DNA of 64,000 nucleotides from Zygnema cylindricum (lineage: Eukaryota; Streptophyta; Zygnematophyceae; Zygnematales; Zygnemataceae). Both the position numbers and the translations under genes were made by a program. Position 1 is the stretch's first letter; each line of letters begins with the position of its first letter. Shown piece by piece: positions 43,666 to 56,069 of the stretch. The notes below the pieces were generated by a model. It searched no databases. It saw only the letters and a list, made by a program, of their open reading frames with translations, and was not told the origin of the DNA. The stretch is taken from positions 97,821-161,820 of the forward strand of contig JBBHKE010001215.1 of assembly GCA_037447655.1 (NCBI GenBank). The letters run 5' to 3'.

Positions 43666-46600
43666 CTAGTAATGTGAAGAAACGAGGTTCCTAAAAATGT
43701 CTATTCTCTCCAATAAAAGAACAACTTCTGCCATTGTTGGTCGAGATTCCGGTTTTGTCGATGTACACATGAGACCCACTTTTAAAGTTCCCAGAATCTC
43801 ACCTACCTCTTCTTCTCTTAAGTTTAGTTTTGGATCAATTGTTTCTAATGCTTTTCCTTTTGTCCACAATTTACTCACCCAAGAAGATAAAGATTCCTCT
43901 CCCAAATTTCGGTCCGTCGGTCGTTTTCCGGTTACAACTTCCAAAATCACAACTCCAAAAGCAAAAACATCTGTCCTAACAGAAAGGTTTCTTGAATTAA
44001 AATACTCTAAAGCCATATAACCCACTGTACCACAAACTATTGTGGATAAAGGAGTATCTTTCTCATATTGAATTTCTCTCGCCAGACCAAAATCGGCAAT
44101 ATGAGCTTCTAAATTACTATCAAGAAGGATATTTTGGGGTTTAATATCTCTATGAATCACAGCTGGACGATTATCATGATGAAGATATTTAAGTCCTTTA
44201 GAAGATCCTAACAACATTTTTAGTCTAATATTCCAGTTTCTGAAAACTTCTTGATCGCCTCCTAAAAAACTTCCGAGATCTCCTCCTGGGAGATATTCAT
44301 AAATGAGTAAAGCTTCTTTCTTACTAATAAAACTTCCCAAAAGCTGTACTATATTTCTATGTTTTATTTTTCCGAGAGTTTCTATTTCGGCTTGAAGTTC
44401 CCGGTTTCCCTGACTGCTTTCCTGAGAGAGGCGCTTGATGGCCACCAAAGTCAGACTGTCGGAAAGGAGAGCCCTGAATGTCCGGAGAGAGGGAGGGAGG
44501 GAGGAAGGGAGGGAGGCAAAAAAAAACAAAAAATAAATAAATTTAAGGATAATATCATGGAAGATCTATCGTCAGCTGCAATACAAGAACAGCTTAAAGT
44601 TCATATGCCAAAGTATTAATGTACAAGAAATAAGAATTGAAAAAGAAAAAAGGGAGAAAAGAAGAAACTGAAAAGTAAAGACAAGGAACAGGGAAAAAAA
44701 CGAAAGTAGACACATTTGAGCTCCTCAAGAAATTTTCTAATCTGTCCATTTGTTAACTTTTAGTATTGAAAACTATATCTTTTCTACTTCAAAATGTGCA
44801 ATAAAGGACAACAACATCAACCAAAAAAAATCCAGAAAATCTTTAAAAACTTGAACAAGAAAAAGAAAAAGAAAAAGAAAAAAATATATGACGATTTTTT
44901 ACTTGTAAACGGATCCAAATCCACCAGAACCGAGAAGTCGAGATTCGGACCAATAATCAGTAGCCTTCAAAATACCCCTATAAGTGAGAGAAACAGGTAA
45001 TTTATGATAAAGTTTAAGTTCACCTCCATCTGGTCCAGATCGCCGATATAAATAGATTCCGTAAAGTCCAATAAGAAGAACACAGGAAAAAATACAGAAA
45101 CTTCCTAAAAGGATTCCCATACTTAAACCCAAAAGTAGCTCAGCTGGACAAGGATCAAGCGGCTCCCCACAAAGATTTGAATTATTCGAAAAAGACGAGG
45201 CGTTAAATAGGCTCAAATTTCCCCTTGGAATTCGACCGGATAAGTAATTGTACGAAAAATCGACGCCTAGGAGTCCAGATAACCCACTTATATCAATCGG
45301 AATGGAGCCTGTGAGTTTATTATTGGAAAAATTTAACTCGGAAAGGACGGAAAGGTTCCCGAGGTTAGAGGGAATTTTCCCAGTTAGCCTATTATTGCTC
45401 AAGTCAAGTATTTTTAAGCTCGAAAGACGACTCAAGTTTGCAGGAATGGAACTTGAAAGACGATTATTTCCCAAATTTAAGTCACTAATAACTGGCAAAG
45501 TTCCAATCTCTTCGGGAATTTCGCCTGTCAGGTTGTTGTTGGAGAGGGAGAGAATTTGGAGCCTAGAAAGATTTTTGATATCCAGAGGAATTTCTCCCGA
45601 AAGATTATTTTTGTCGAGTTGTAGTTGAACTAGTCCACTTAAGGCATTTAGTGTGGTGGGAAGGGATCCACTAATTTGATTTTCAGAGAGAAATAGAAGT
45701 CGGAGAGAGGAATTAATGGAAGCTTCAGCTGGAATTGAAAGAGGACCGGAGAGATCGTTCGATCGAAGGTCTAGAATTTCAAGCGAGTCAAGAAGAAAAA
45801 TTTCTGGAGGAATACCATTTGTTAGTTTATTGTTTGACAAATTTAAAGTTTGGAGACCGGAAACATCCGGACCCAAAGACGGAATCTGTCCCGATATATC
45901 GTTGTTAGAAATATCGATATCCGTCAAATTTGAGGAGAAGAAATTAAGAGGGAGAGTTCCGTTGAAAAAATTGTTTTGGATATGGAGCTCTTGTAAAGAT
46001 TCAATATCAAAAAGGGAGGTAGGCAATGGCCCGAAAAGTAAATTATCGTTTAAGTTGAGAGTCACGAGGTTTCCGTTAAACTCTCGAGGAAGATTTTCCG
46101 AAAGTCGGTTATGAGACAAATGAAGTTCAACAACATTTGAGAATTTTGTAAAATAAACAGCTGGAATTGGACCTGTTAAAAGATTGTTTTGGAGACGAAT
46201 ATTTACGTTCGTTCCATCTTTACAACAATTAGTGAGTTCCGGAGGCAGTTCACCAGATAACGAATTGTTACTTAGTCGTAACAAAGATAGTTTTTGTAAA
46301 TTTTGGAGTGAGACAGGAATAGGTCCATAGAGGGAAGCATTTTCAAATTTCAAATCACTCAGTTCTTTACATTCGAACAACTTCGGATTTAGAGTGGTAT
46401 TTAAGGGATTATATTCGAGTGAAATGTCAAAAAGTGATTTTAGATTTTCGAAAGAATCAGGAATGGGTCCTGTCAAATTATTGTTACTTAAATCGAGCAC
46501 ACCCAATAAATAACATTCCCCAAAGCTGGAAGGAATGGGACCAGAAAAACTGTTTATACTCAAAAAAATTGATCGAAGGAAACTAAAAACAGACCAGTCT

Positions 46601-47541
46601 ACTTGAGAGGATAAATTCCCACTCAATTGGTTATCATATGCTTCGAAATCTTCTAAATTGACACAATTTTGAAAAGTTGAAGGAATCGGACCCGAAAGAA
46701 GATTGTTATTAAGAAAGATTCCTGTGAGAGAGGTACAATTTGAAAATAAAGAAGGTGGAATTCGTCCCGAAAAAACATTTTCATTTAAAGAAAGTTCCGA
46801 CAATAAAGTAAGTTTCCCGAGTTCTCCGGGAATCGATCCGGATAACTGATTCCCAGAAACGGAAAAAAAGGAAACTTTAATTAAATTTTCCACTCCAGGA
46901 GATAAAACTCCAGTCAATGTATTCTTAGACAAATCAAAATGTTCTAAATTAGTCAGATTCCATAAAGATTCGGGAATACTCCCAATAAGAATATTATTCG
47001 ATAAATCTAAATAACATAACTTCTTAAGTCTTCCCATATTCAGAGGGATAAACCCACTTAGAAAAGTCTGAGAAACTGTGAGAGACTCCAGATTTGTGCA
47101 ATTGCAAAGAGATTCAGGGATCGAACCCGTAAACGGGTTTCCAGAAAAATCGAGTATTTTTAAAGCCTTTAATTTCCCAATTGACTCAGGAATGGGTCCC
47201 TTTAAACTATTTCCGGTCAGAAAAAAAGTTTCTAAGTGGTCCAGATTTCCGATTTCTGTGGGGAGAAGGCCTTCCAGACCGGCTCCGGAAAAATCGAGAG
47301 CTGTGATTCGACGATCCGTACAGATGACTCCCGGCCAATCGCAGGCCTCCTTTTCAGTGGTCCACGTGGCAGTGATTAAATAGGGATCGAATATGATTCT
47401 GCTTTTAAAAGAGAGCAGCGCTGCAGTGTCAGTTTTCAAACTGGAGGCTCGGGAGAGGCCCGGGAAGGTGGCGAAAAGGAGGAGGAGAAGGGAGAGGAGA
47501 GGGAGAGGGAGGGAGAAGTGAGCTACAGGGGAAGTGGCCAT
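43666..47541 (-). CDS. LRR receptor-like serine/threonine kinase, two exons
   Basis: Exon 1 is 44903-47541 and exon 2 is 43666-44473. Joined in frame they give 1148 residues. The order is: signal peptide (1-33, Leu-rich); N-terminal cap with CDWPGVIC; a long run of plant LRRs (about 80-785, LSxNxLTGxIP type, roughly 27-29 units); CGEPLDPCP cap; transmembrane helix (about 803-832); stop-transfer RRS; glycine loop GSGGFGSVYK (871-880); VAIK with Lys893; HRDIKPQN (987-994); DFG (1007-1009). APE reads ALE (1034-1036). All catalytic residues are present and there are no internal stops. It should act at the plasma membrane, sensing an extracellular ligand. The ligand and subfamily are not identifiable; the lack of an obvious island domain argues against BRI1-type receptors. 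Confidence 0.93.
44474..44902 (-). other. Intron of the receptor kinase gene
   Basis: This 429-bp phase-2 intron splits the Lys codon right after the glycine loop (AA/G). The donor reads CAA/GTAAAA and the acceptor CATTCAG/GGCTCT, preceded by a CT-rich tract (CTCCCTCCCTCTCTCC). An AAAAG repeat (GAAAAA units, about 44858-44885) lies just after the donor. Splicing as stated restores VYKALLSDSLTLVAIKRLS. Confidence 0.9.
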
Positions 47542-48330
47542 GGTGTGCTGGAAGGAGAGGGAGAGGGAGAGAGGAGAAAGGGGGAGAGAGAAAGAGGGAG
47601 ATGAGGTGAAGGATAGGCAGAGAGAAGAGAGATAATAGAAGCAGAAACTATTGAAGAAAGAAAGGGAGTTTGAAAAGAAGATGACGCATAAAAACGCAAA
47701 TACACGCGAGAGAGAGGAGGGGAGAGAGCGAGAGAGAGAGACGTAGAGAGAGAAAGAGAATATAAATGTAGAAAAATAAGATTTATACTGGATTATGGAG
47801 GTTTCTGGGAATGGAATTTAGCGAAAATGCTAAAGTTTAGATGAAATTGAAAATATGGGAAGGTGGAAAACCCGAATAAATATTAATAATTTAAAACGGG
47901 TATAGAATTAAGTCACATTTACATGTAGAGGGACAGAATAAAGGTCAATATGGTGAAATTAGGGTACTTCTAGGTCAAGAAGAAAGAGAGAGAGGTACAC
48001 GTGAGTTGAAATAGACAGATAAGAGAGAAGAAAGGGGAACAGAGAGAGAAAAATGGATTAACAAAACAGATAATCAAATAATTGAGAAGAAAGATTGGTG
48101 AAATACGGGGGAGGGAGGGAGGGAGGGAGGGAGAGGAGCGAGAGAGAGAGAGAGAGAGGGACAGAGGGAGAGCGGGGCGAGCGAGGAAGTGAGTTCGGAG
48201 GAAGAACGCGGAGTGTTGACCGCGGTCTGACGTAATGTCGGCGGGCGTCGTCACGGACCTTTGATTGACCGTACACTAAATTTATTTGCCCAATCTGAAT
48301 AGTCCAAAAACGAATGAGTGCCAAATGTGA
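47542..48330 (-). promoter_or_regulatory. 5' leader and promoter region of the receptor kinase gene
   Basis: On the minus strand the 220 bases upstream of the ATG are strongly pyrimidine-rich (CTCTCTCCCTCTCC tracts, 47545-47760), typical of plant 5' leaders. GGGA and GAGA tracts at 48108-48170 and a GC-richer block at 48170-48250 lie further upstream. No TATA box can be assigned confidently. Confidence 0.5.
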
Positions 48331-48637
48331 CGGTCAATACGGAGACCGGCGGGAATTTCTCTCGTCGGACTGTTTTGGCGTATACGAGAATTTACCTGTC
48401 TTTATTGGCCACGTTAAAATGAAAAGGGTAGTTAACGCATGTGAAGCTACACATTGAACAATGACGTACGGACTCGTTTACACATTCGTACGGAAAGAAT
48501 TCAAGTAAGGACACGTATCGCGTTTGCAATTCGTAGCTTGTTTAGAAAACTTTTCATCCAGAAATCGCACGAAATCAGTGACATTTGGGACATTTTGAAT
48601 ACGATACACGCTGTAGTAAATGCTGTCTTTGTAAAAG
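48331..48637. other. Intergenic, nothing recognised
   Basis: No coding signal, terminal repeats or LTR boundary was seen. Several CGTAC/GTACG hexamer-like motifs occur, as they do across the following intergenic DNA. Confidence 0.5.
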
Positions 48638-48855
48638 TACACCGCCAATCGTTATTAGCGTTGTGTACGCTAATTCCGTCCCGCTTTTTTTTGTTTTTAT
48701 TCTCAAATAGAATTATCCACACTATTTAAAAACCCTAATTCCTAATTAGAATAGACGATTTCTTCGAAAATTTCCAAATTCCTAATTAGCGTAAACCACG
48801 CTAACTATTCGTATACACTAAAAAAACTTACACGCTAATAACGATTGGCGGTGTA
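48638..48855. mobile_element. MITE-like element, family M1, copy 1
   Basis: This is a 218-bp sequence with ~22-bp terminal inverted repeats, TACACCGCCAATCGTTATTA at the left and its reverse complement at the right. There is no coding capacity. The element is separated from a second copy by six bases. Confidence 0.8.
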
Positions 48856-48861
48856 CTGTAC

Positions 48862-49404
48862 TACACCGCCAATCGTTATTAGCGTTGTGTACACTAATTC
48901 CGTCCCGCTTTTTTTTATTTTACCCTCCATTAGCGTAGTTCATTCTATTTTTTTCTTTATTCTATTTAGGGTTATTTTCACTACGTTGTCTCTTAAATAG
49001 AGTGGTGTACGGTCTTTGTCAGACCGTACATAAATGTACCTTTTTGAGTTAAAAAGTACAATAAATTAGTTTTAGTAACCGCGGACGCATGAGAGTGTGC
49101 GTTCTAAAATGGAAAAAAAACCAGGTCGTAAAAAATCCCGCTCGCACATATTCGTCCGACAGCCGCGTTTCGACCGTGTGAATGTACGATTTGTGTACAA
49201 TTCGTCAGATTTTGTACGGAGACCTATATTAGTGTAAACATGTTTGCGACCGACATTTTTTTTTTCAAAGATCCAAATTACCATAACCAAACAATTAGAA
49301 TGTATGATTTTTTCCAAAATTTTCAAATTCTTAAATAGCGTACACCACGGTAAATATTTTTATACGCTAAAAAAAAATACACGCTAATAACGATTGGCGG
49401 TGTA
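48862..49404. mobile_element. MITE-like element, family M1, copy 2 (long form)
   Basis: This is a 543-bp element with the same terminal repeats and the same T-rich subterminal block as copy 1, but with a longer interior. The interior shares pieces with the copy at 56563-57050 (ttcgtc..cgaccgtgtgaa). No transposase is present. Confidence 0.8.
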
Positions 49405-49784
49405 GTGTACTGTAGAAGGCACATGTTTGTACGGAAGCATTGAAATCTTAGTTTCGACCAATCATCGTATTAGTCGGCAGCGACGATTATAGCACGTAAT
49501 CGAGTTGACTTTTGGCGTATAAACCAGTGGCATAGCCGCCACGTCAGTTTCTGTTCGTACAGTGGATTCTGTCGCTTTATATCCGTACATCTCCGCTTGT
49601 CGGCGAGAGTTGTGAACTCGATTGAATTCCAACCACGCCCGTTCAAAAAAAAAAAATGAATATAGTACTAGGTGTACTTTATTGAGGAACAGACAAACAG
49701 GCATAAAAAAGACAAACAATTAGCGGGGATGCCAGCTTGCAGTCGCTCCTTTTGTCGTGTAACAGAGTTACGGAAGGCAAAAGC

Positions 49785-50349
49785 TGCGGACACACCCAAG
49801 TTTTGCGAAGGTCGCACACTAATCTGATTTCTCCGTACAGTTCAACCAGGTACTGACAGATTGACGGAAGGTTGGGAGTCTATGAGAGACGGCCGGCAAC
49901 TGTGTCTGTTTCCTCCAGTATTCCACGGCAATATCTGGCAGTAAATCTTGAACGTCCCGGCAACCATTTCTATCGTACGATACACAAACTATTTTATCAT
50001 TGGTCAGAAAATATGCTCTATGTCCAGTGTAAAAAAAAAATGGCGATTCTATTTCCAGCTTTGAAGGGAGAACAGAGTCATACAAAAAAAAAAAATTGAG
50101 TCCATTACGACCAAAGAAATAAAAAATATCAAAATAACTAAAGCAAACATGATTAGAAATTTGAAACGGATGTGATCATCGAAATTTCGTTGCATTCCGG
50201 CGGCAAGTTAGAACTAACCGGCAAAAACTAGCCGGCAACATTCTTTTGGTTTATATTGCCAAGCGGTCGGCGAAGTGTATCCGTACGCTAACTGACGTAC
50301 GGCAATGGTCGGCTCCAGTACAAAAGACCGAATCTAGGGTGTGTCCGCA
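49785..50349. mobile_element. Inverted-repeat element with 13-bp ends
   Basis: TGCGGACACACCC at 49785-49797 and GGGTGTGTCCGCA at 50337-50349 are perfect 13-bp inverted repeats bounding 565 bp. The interior has no convincing gene. Left and right flanks do not show a clear target duplication by eye. Confidence 0.6.
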
Positions 50350-50576
50350 GACACTCTCGTTAGGAAACGGATACCACTTGAAGACGGAGACAAGAATGAA
50401 TCGGCTGCCATCTTATTAGGTCAACCGTGTGCCGAAAATGCTGCGAAACGCAGAGACCGACCGACTTTCGGCCAAAACTGCCTTCACTGTGATTACTGGA
50501 AAACAGCGAATGCGTATGCTTCATAGTTCAAAAGTAGGTGTTTTTTGGTAGGCCTTTTGTAGGCCGCCTTTAGCGT

Positions 50577-50748
50577 AAGTTGTGTTACTGGCTTTCCATG
50601 TGATCTTCTTAGATCGCTACTTTCATCAGCGACCGTCCGATCGTCCGAATCTGACGATAATCCTGTCGAAAGTTGTGTTATGGGCTTTTCATGTGATCTT
50701 CTTAGATCGTTCCTTCATCAAAGACCGTCAGATCGTCCGAATCTGACA
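50577..50748. repeat. Two tandem ~85-bp repeats
   Basis: The block 'gttgtgtta..ggcttt.catgtgatcttcttagatcg...cagatcgtccgaatctgac' occurs at about 50577-50664 and 50672-50748. Each unit contains the small palindrome GATCTTCTTAGATC. No coding signal was seen. Confidence 0.7.
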
Positions 50749-50884
50749 GTTTAAAAAAAAAGTCGCTCAAAACTCACAGAAAAATATTTTTTTGTCATAT
50801 TTTTTTTTCAAATTTATACATGACTTTTAATTCTCTATCAATCCATGTGCAACTCAACCCTGTTACTATTTTATTTCATTTTGC

Positions 50885-50948
50885 GCCCAATACAATATGG
50901 GTCTTAAGGCCATATTGTATGTTTTGAATACAATAGGCATATTGTATG
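50885..50948. repeat. Short inverted repeat
   Basis: GCCCAATACAATATGG and, after a short spacer, CATATTGTATGGGC form a hairpin-capable inverted repeat, with a third related copy (CATATTGTATG) between them. It may be the remnant of a MITE. Confidence 0.5.
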
Positions 50949-51519
50949 GGCGTACGATCACCTACTTTTGAACTATGCTTCATACAATGCCACAATAATG
51001 CTTATTTCGTACGTGAAGTACCGTACAGTACACCTTGAATCATTATTAACGTATATAAATTATTAGTGTAAAGAAAAAATTAGCGTCATTCATTCTAATT
51101 TAGTGCCATAAGACGTGGCAGATTATGGTCCATGTCCTTAAATAGTGTAATTTATTATATTTAAGTAAACGCAAGATAAATTTAAAAGTCCGGGGGTACA
51201 AAAGGGGTGGCATGGCCGAAACTGAAAAACTACCAACAGGGGAGTAAAATAACAGCACAACAAAAACAAAAAGAAAACAACAATAAGGAAAATAAAAGCA
51301 CCCAAATGTCAAAATTGTGGGGTGCCGATATAGCGTACATAAGGCTAATAAAGATTCACAGTGTATAGTACGCCTACAAAAAAGTAAAGCGACGCCGCAA
51401 AAATGTCTCTCCTTTTTAAGTCTTTCGGGCAACTGATAAACTGTTAGGAAAAATATATAATTAGCTTTCAACTATGTGTTAGCAACAGCACATTGTCAAC
51501 AACTATTAGCTCAAAAATC

Positions 51520-51723
51520 TACACCGTTAATCGTTATTAGTGTTAATAACACTAATTCGATCGCGACTTTTTTTTTATCATAAATCACAAAATAGAGTTA
51601 ACAACATTATTTAAGGACGTGGACTTCAATTTGACACCTCTCCTTTCACTAAATCGGTATTGTTAATTCTAATTTCACATTAACACTAATAAATATTTAA
51701 TTCTAATAGCGATGAGTGGTGTA
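51520..51723. mobile_element. MITE-like element, family M1, copy 3
   Basis: This 204-bp element begins TACACCGTTAATCGTTATTAG and ends CTAATAGCGATGAGTGGTGTA, diverged from copies 1 and 2. The T-rich block follows the left repeat as in the other copies. Confidence 0.72.
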
Positions 51724-52104
51724 GTGTTGTGTATCGGGTAATGATTTATCACGATAAAAGCGATATCAAAAGTTATCGGTTATCAAACGATGAGGGGTAT
51801 AGATATATTTGTACAAATACTACGAAACGTATGATACGGAAAAAATGTACGAAATGTGTACAAAGATGTCGCGACCGCAGGGGGGGCTTTTGCATCTTTT
51901 TTCACAATCCATTCCGTAACATAAAACGGAGTTACCAGTGTTAAAATAGAGCTATCGAAACCAGTGTTACCGCGATAAAATACCAATAATATCGGTTTAG
52001 TATTGCGGTAATACTGTATCAAGATATCGTGCCAATATATCGATTATCAGCAAGCCAAAAATCCATTATCGATAAAACCATCGGTGTACAAAAAGGGGTA
52101 AAAC

Positions 52105-52190
52105 TGAAAAAAAAAAAAAAAACAACAAAAATCAAAAAAAAAAAAAAAAAGATAAAAAAAAAAAAAGAAAAAAAAAAAAAAAAAATCCAA
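52105..52190. repeat. A-rich low-complexity tract
   Basis: Almost pure A with scattered C, T and G. It produces a spurious lysine-rich frame on one strand and a phenylalanine-rich frame on the other. It is not a gene. Confidence 0.9.
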
Positions 52191-52359
52191 AACAAGAATA
52201 CCAAAGATGACCGCCTACAAAAGAAAAATACTTCGATAACATACTCACAAACAAGTTAAGGTCAAGAACCACGAAAAATCATGGATGTGGATTAAGTTAC
52301 TTGGTAAAAAATATGGAAGAGCTCGTTTGTCATTTGCCACCGTGCTTCATCGAAAGAGG

Positions 52360-53100
52360 ACCGCAGCTTGCGCTCGCTAAAAGGTAACAGATACAAGTTG
52401 ATGTTACACTGTAGCCCAAAGGCTTGGCAGAGGACTCCCAAAACCCTTGGATTTAAACATTTCTCTCACACATTAGCGAAACAAGTCAACGAACGACTTG
52501 TCCAAAAATCCAACGAATCGCCACCACAAATGGGGCGAACTAATCCAACAGGTCTTGAGGGTTGCCAATTTCTTTGTCAGTCGTTGTGTCCCAAACCGCC
52601 ACACCTCTATGCTAAGCTACGCGAGATGAAACGTATGTCCCAATCGGATATGTGAGGATCACATGGCCAAGGGTCCTCCTAACACCAAGGCGAAAAACCA
52701 AGCAAACCCGAGGGCTCCCAAAACCTTAAGACGGGGTCTGAAGTGGGAGGATAAAAAAAACATGTTGTTTGATGGTGTACCCCAACTAAAGGTCAATGGC
52801 AACAATGGCATCTCCCACCAAATCAAGCCCGAGAGCACATTCTTCGCCATGTGCGTAGCGAAGTAAATGTAACATCAATTGGTTGGTTACAAACATAAGG
52901 GGGCCCACCTAAATGCGCAGGGTGAGGCAAACCCAAACCTAAACATAAAGCAGATGGAAACTGGTCAGACGATAAACCCATTGTGTGAAAGGTTAGTGTG
53001 GCTTGTAGACACGCACAAACCCCATGCCCATACCAAGAGTGTAAACGGGCACGTGATTGATCGTAAGGTAACGCCTCTAAGATGGTTCAAAATTTAGCGG
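52360..53100 (+). other. Unassigned stretch with three short plus-strand frames
   Basis: Frames at 52368-52655, 52663-52866 and 52879-53097 are close together, on one strand and Pro/Lys-rich (ANPRAPKTLRRGLKWEDKK). The composition differs from the AT-rich surroundings, so this may be a decayed exon or transposon gene. No family was recognised and no splice model is convincing. Confidence 0.25.
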
Positions 53101-55200
53101 TGCTCCTTGCTGAGATATACATTGTTGTAGTTAAAAATTATTGTTAGCAATGACAAAGTGAAAAAGGTGGAACTTGATTTCGCGGGTCTATGTGTACTCG
53201 TGCACGAGCTGAGCCGAGAGCTTGTTCAAATTTCAAGAGACCTTCCTCTTTGTCATTAAAATCTTGAGTTGGAATAAGGACATCACGAGGAATGAAACGA
53301 GAAGTAATGGTAAGCGCCACCAAAGCCTAACAATGGCCCGTAGAGTAAATAAATACGCCCAATGTACGCTCCATCTCGGGTAAACATTTGTCTCTTCCTT
53401 ACCATGGTTGACAAGTTAAAAAAAGTTGTTTTAGAAGATTCTAAATAAACGATTGTTCGCGAATTAGGCCCTGCACATTTGTATTTATTGTTTGCAATCT
53501 CGACCGTTCAAGTTAATGCTGATTTAGGCATGGCCATCTGGACACATCTTACGTGACTTAGGTTGTATAAAATCTATATTTTCACCAAAGAGATTGATAG
53601 TCACGCTTAGACTCTGTTTTCAAATTCATTTTTTGGCACGATGCTCATGTCTATTTGGAACCTAGTATATCGATAGTTCAACGGAATAATTCGATGCCTT
53701 CTCTGGTTTTATCCTAATGTCGAACACAAACCCCTCACTGTGGTCTATCTGTTGAAAAATTGTGTAACAACTCACGTTGGGGAAAAATGGTTGTCAATAC
53801 ATGACGAGTAAGTATATGGGTGCCTTTGGGTGTCGTGGATAATATACGTGTGAATTTATCGACAATTAGGCCACGAATCATGTGATGCAAGAGAGAACTC
53901 TAAACGCATTCGGTTAGGCTAATTTTGGGTGTGGAATTTGCGATACTAGTACGAGATATTTTGACCAGTCACGTTTCTCGTTTATATTTAGATGCTTATT
54001 ATAGAGGATATTAGAAGGTCAATACAAATTTCCTCATTTCGTTCGTACAAATTGAAATTCGTTTAATTTGTTAAAACATTTATTTTGACATCATCGACAT
54101 CTATCAACCGTATGTTAGCGGGCATCTTTTATATGCTGTACACAATATGGGTTGAAAAAGTCGAACAACGCAAATTTAAAAGACAAAATCTAGTTTAAAC
54201 CTTTACGTATTTGTTGAAATATCTCCACTTACTTTTTTACATATCTTTTTAAATAATGAATAGTTTACAAAATCTTTAGAAGTAAGAAAATAAAACACTT
54301 TATAACTATTACGCATGTACACTTTTTATATTTTTTTCGACATTTTCCTTTTTCATCTACTTTGTTTTTTCCTCGTATTTTTTTTCTCTTTTCACTTACT
54401 TACAATATGTTTCTTATCTTTTATTTTCTCCCCTACGGGTATCTGTACGAAAAAAAAAGAAAAATAAAGCTTAACATGAAAAACAATGTTGTGTGTCAAG
54501 AGCTTTCTACCGTTATTTGTTGTTTGTCTTTTTTTAACTATAGCGATACCTCTATACGTCGGTCGGCCAAAAAAAATTCAAACCCCCTCCCCCCATGCCT
54601 TGGGTATGGGGGAGGAGGGGGGAGCGGGGGCGCTGGGGGGGCCGTACTGCTTTTCGTACGGCTATCTCCGTACTGAAACTGTACGGCCAACCACCTCCAA
54701 CCAAACATATCGCGATGATTTTTGTTGTTCCCGGAGCGATATATCGGGCACTCTAACCATTCGATATTTAATAGACAATCGAATTCATGGCGATACGCAA
54801 TAGATTACCGATACGCAACTCTAATTAAAAAGCATTACTACAGTAAACGCTTTTCCCGCCGGAGCACAACACAGTTACGTGCACCACTTTGGCACTTTGC
54901 GATGATTTTATTTGTGAAGCTGGTTGGACGGCAAATATTAAAGATTTGCGGGTTGGGCTAGTGGCCGTCAACAGGCACTAGTCGGACAAATCACGTGGAT
55001 CGGGGAACGACGGCAAATGGTATACAGCTGGCAATTTGTACCTTTTTGACTTTTCGAGATCCTCATGGCTTGGTGTTTGTCTTTTTGGGCAATCTTTTCG
55101 GACGTTATGGTCTTCCATGCACAGTTGCAGCAGTTACAGAAGCTCAAACAGACCGAAGAGTCTCCGCATAAAAGACAAAGGATAACAAAAATAAGGGAAT
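53101..55200. other. Intergenic, no gene recognised
   Basis: This AT-rich sequence has no protein motifs. A G-rich block lies at 54601-54645 (GGGGGAGGAGGGGGGAGCGGGG type), preceded by C-runs at 54583-54597. The short frames crossing it are low-complexity artefacts. Confidence 0.5.
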
Positions 55201-55404
55201 AAATTTTTGTGCTACACCCTCAATCGTTATTAGTGTAGCTGAAAAAATTGCGTCAATTACGCATAAGCATGGGCCATGGTGTAGCCGCTATAATGAGTGT
55301 TCACATAGTCGACGTTTGGACATGTGTGAACAGGCTCACGCAATATCCCTTAGCCTTAATTTCTGCGAATCGAATCTGAGTGCGCTAAGAAATAGTATCA
55401 CTTA

Positions 55405-56066
55405 GGGTGAACCTCCATCAGGCGAAAAGTGGGGTTCTTTACTGAAAAAAGTGTACTTTCGTACATATCCAGCTCATTTTCGTACAGATACGTACTGTTT
55501 TTGTTTTTTTAAGCATGATTACTGTCGGCGCGTCAAGATTCTCCAAACTTCTGGGCGACAACATCGACCGTTCGATTACGTGTTTTCGAAGCAAGCGGTC
55601 ACGTCGTCCAGTGATGAATTACTCTCCTGTAAAATGTTTACGCGTGGAAAGGTGACATACGGGCCGCGCGCCTTCGGCAGGCTGGAATCAAATCCAGCGA
55701 AAACCACAAAAAAAATAATTTGTTGAAGAATGTGTCGTGACGCCTCCTCCACGATCCGCTGACACCCGTAATTTATGGCGCCACGACGAAACACGAACGA
55801 CAAAACAGCTACAAAAAAAACAAAGCAAATTGTACATTCACGTAATTTAATTTTGCGGTTGGATGTACGGATACAAGTTCAGATATTGTGCTTTTAGAAT
55901 CTTGACTGCTATTGGTCAGAACATGAACCTACGTGCGTCCAATCGAAAGAAAGCACGTACGCGATAGATTCCATTGCTGACACGACCTGATGGAGAAGTG
56001 AACGAAGTATTACTGCCAGAAAACGTTTCCGTAAGATTACTGTCGGCGCCTGATGGAGGGTTACCC
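55405..56066. mobile_element. Harbinger/Tourist-like element, family M2, copy a
   Basis: This 662-bp element has terminal inverted repeats GGGTGAACCTCCATCAGGCG and CGCCTGATGGAGGGTTACCC, flanked by TTA on both sides (55402-55404 and 56067-56069). A TTA duplication and G-rich ends fit PIF/Harbinger-derived MITEs. No transposase is present. Confidence 0.68.
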
Positions 56067-56069
56067 TTA

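Noticed and set aside
44359-44619. A small plus-strand gene across the receptor kinase intron
   Set aside because: It overlaps the kinase exon and a GGGA tract and shows no motif. The intron model explains the region.
45248-45628. Plus-strand frames inside the receptor kinase (also 45716-46114 and 47078-47383)
   Set aside because: They are antisense shadows of the LRR coding exon. Codon repetition of LRRs on the opposite strand keeps them open by chance.
52019-52259. Lysine-rich and phenylalanine-rich small proteins
   Set aside because: They come from an A-rich low-complexity tract read on the two strands.
54362-54803. Short membrane-like or glycine-rich proteins near the G-run
   Set aside because: They are frames through T-rich and G-rich low-complexity sequence, with no start context or homology.
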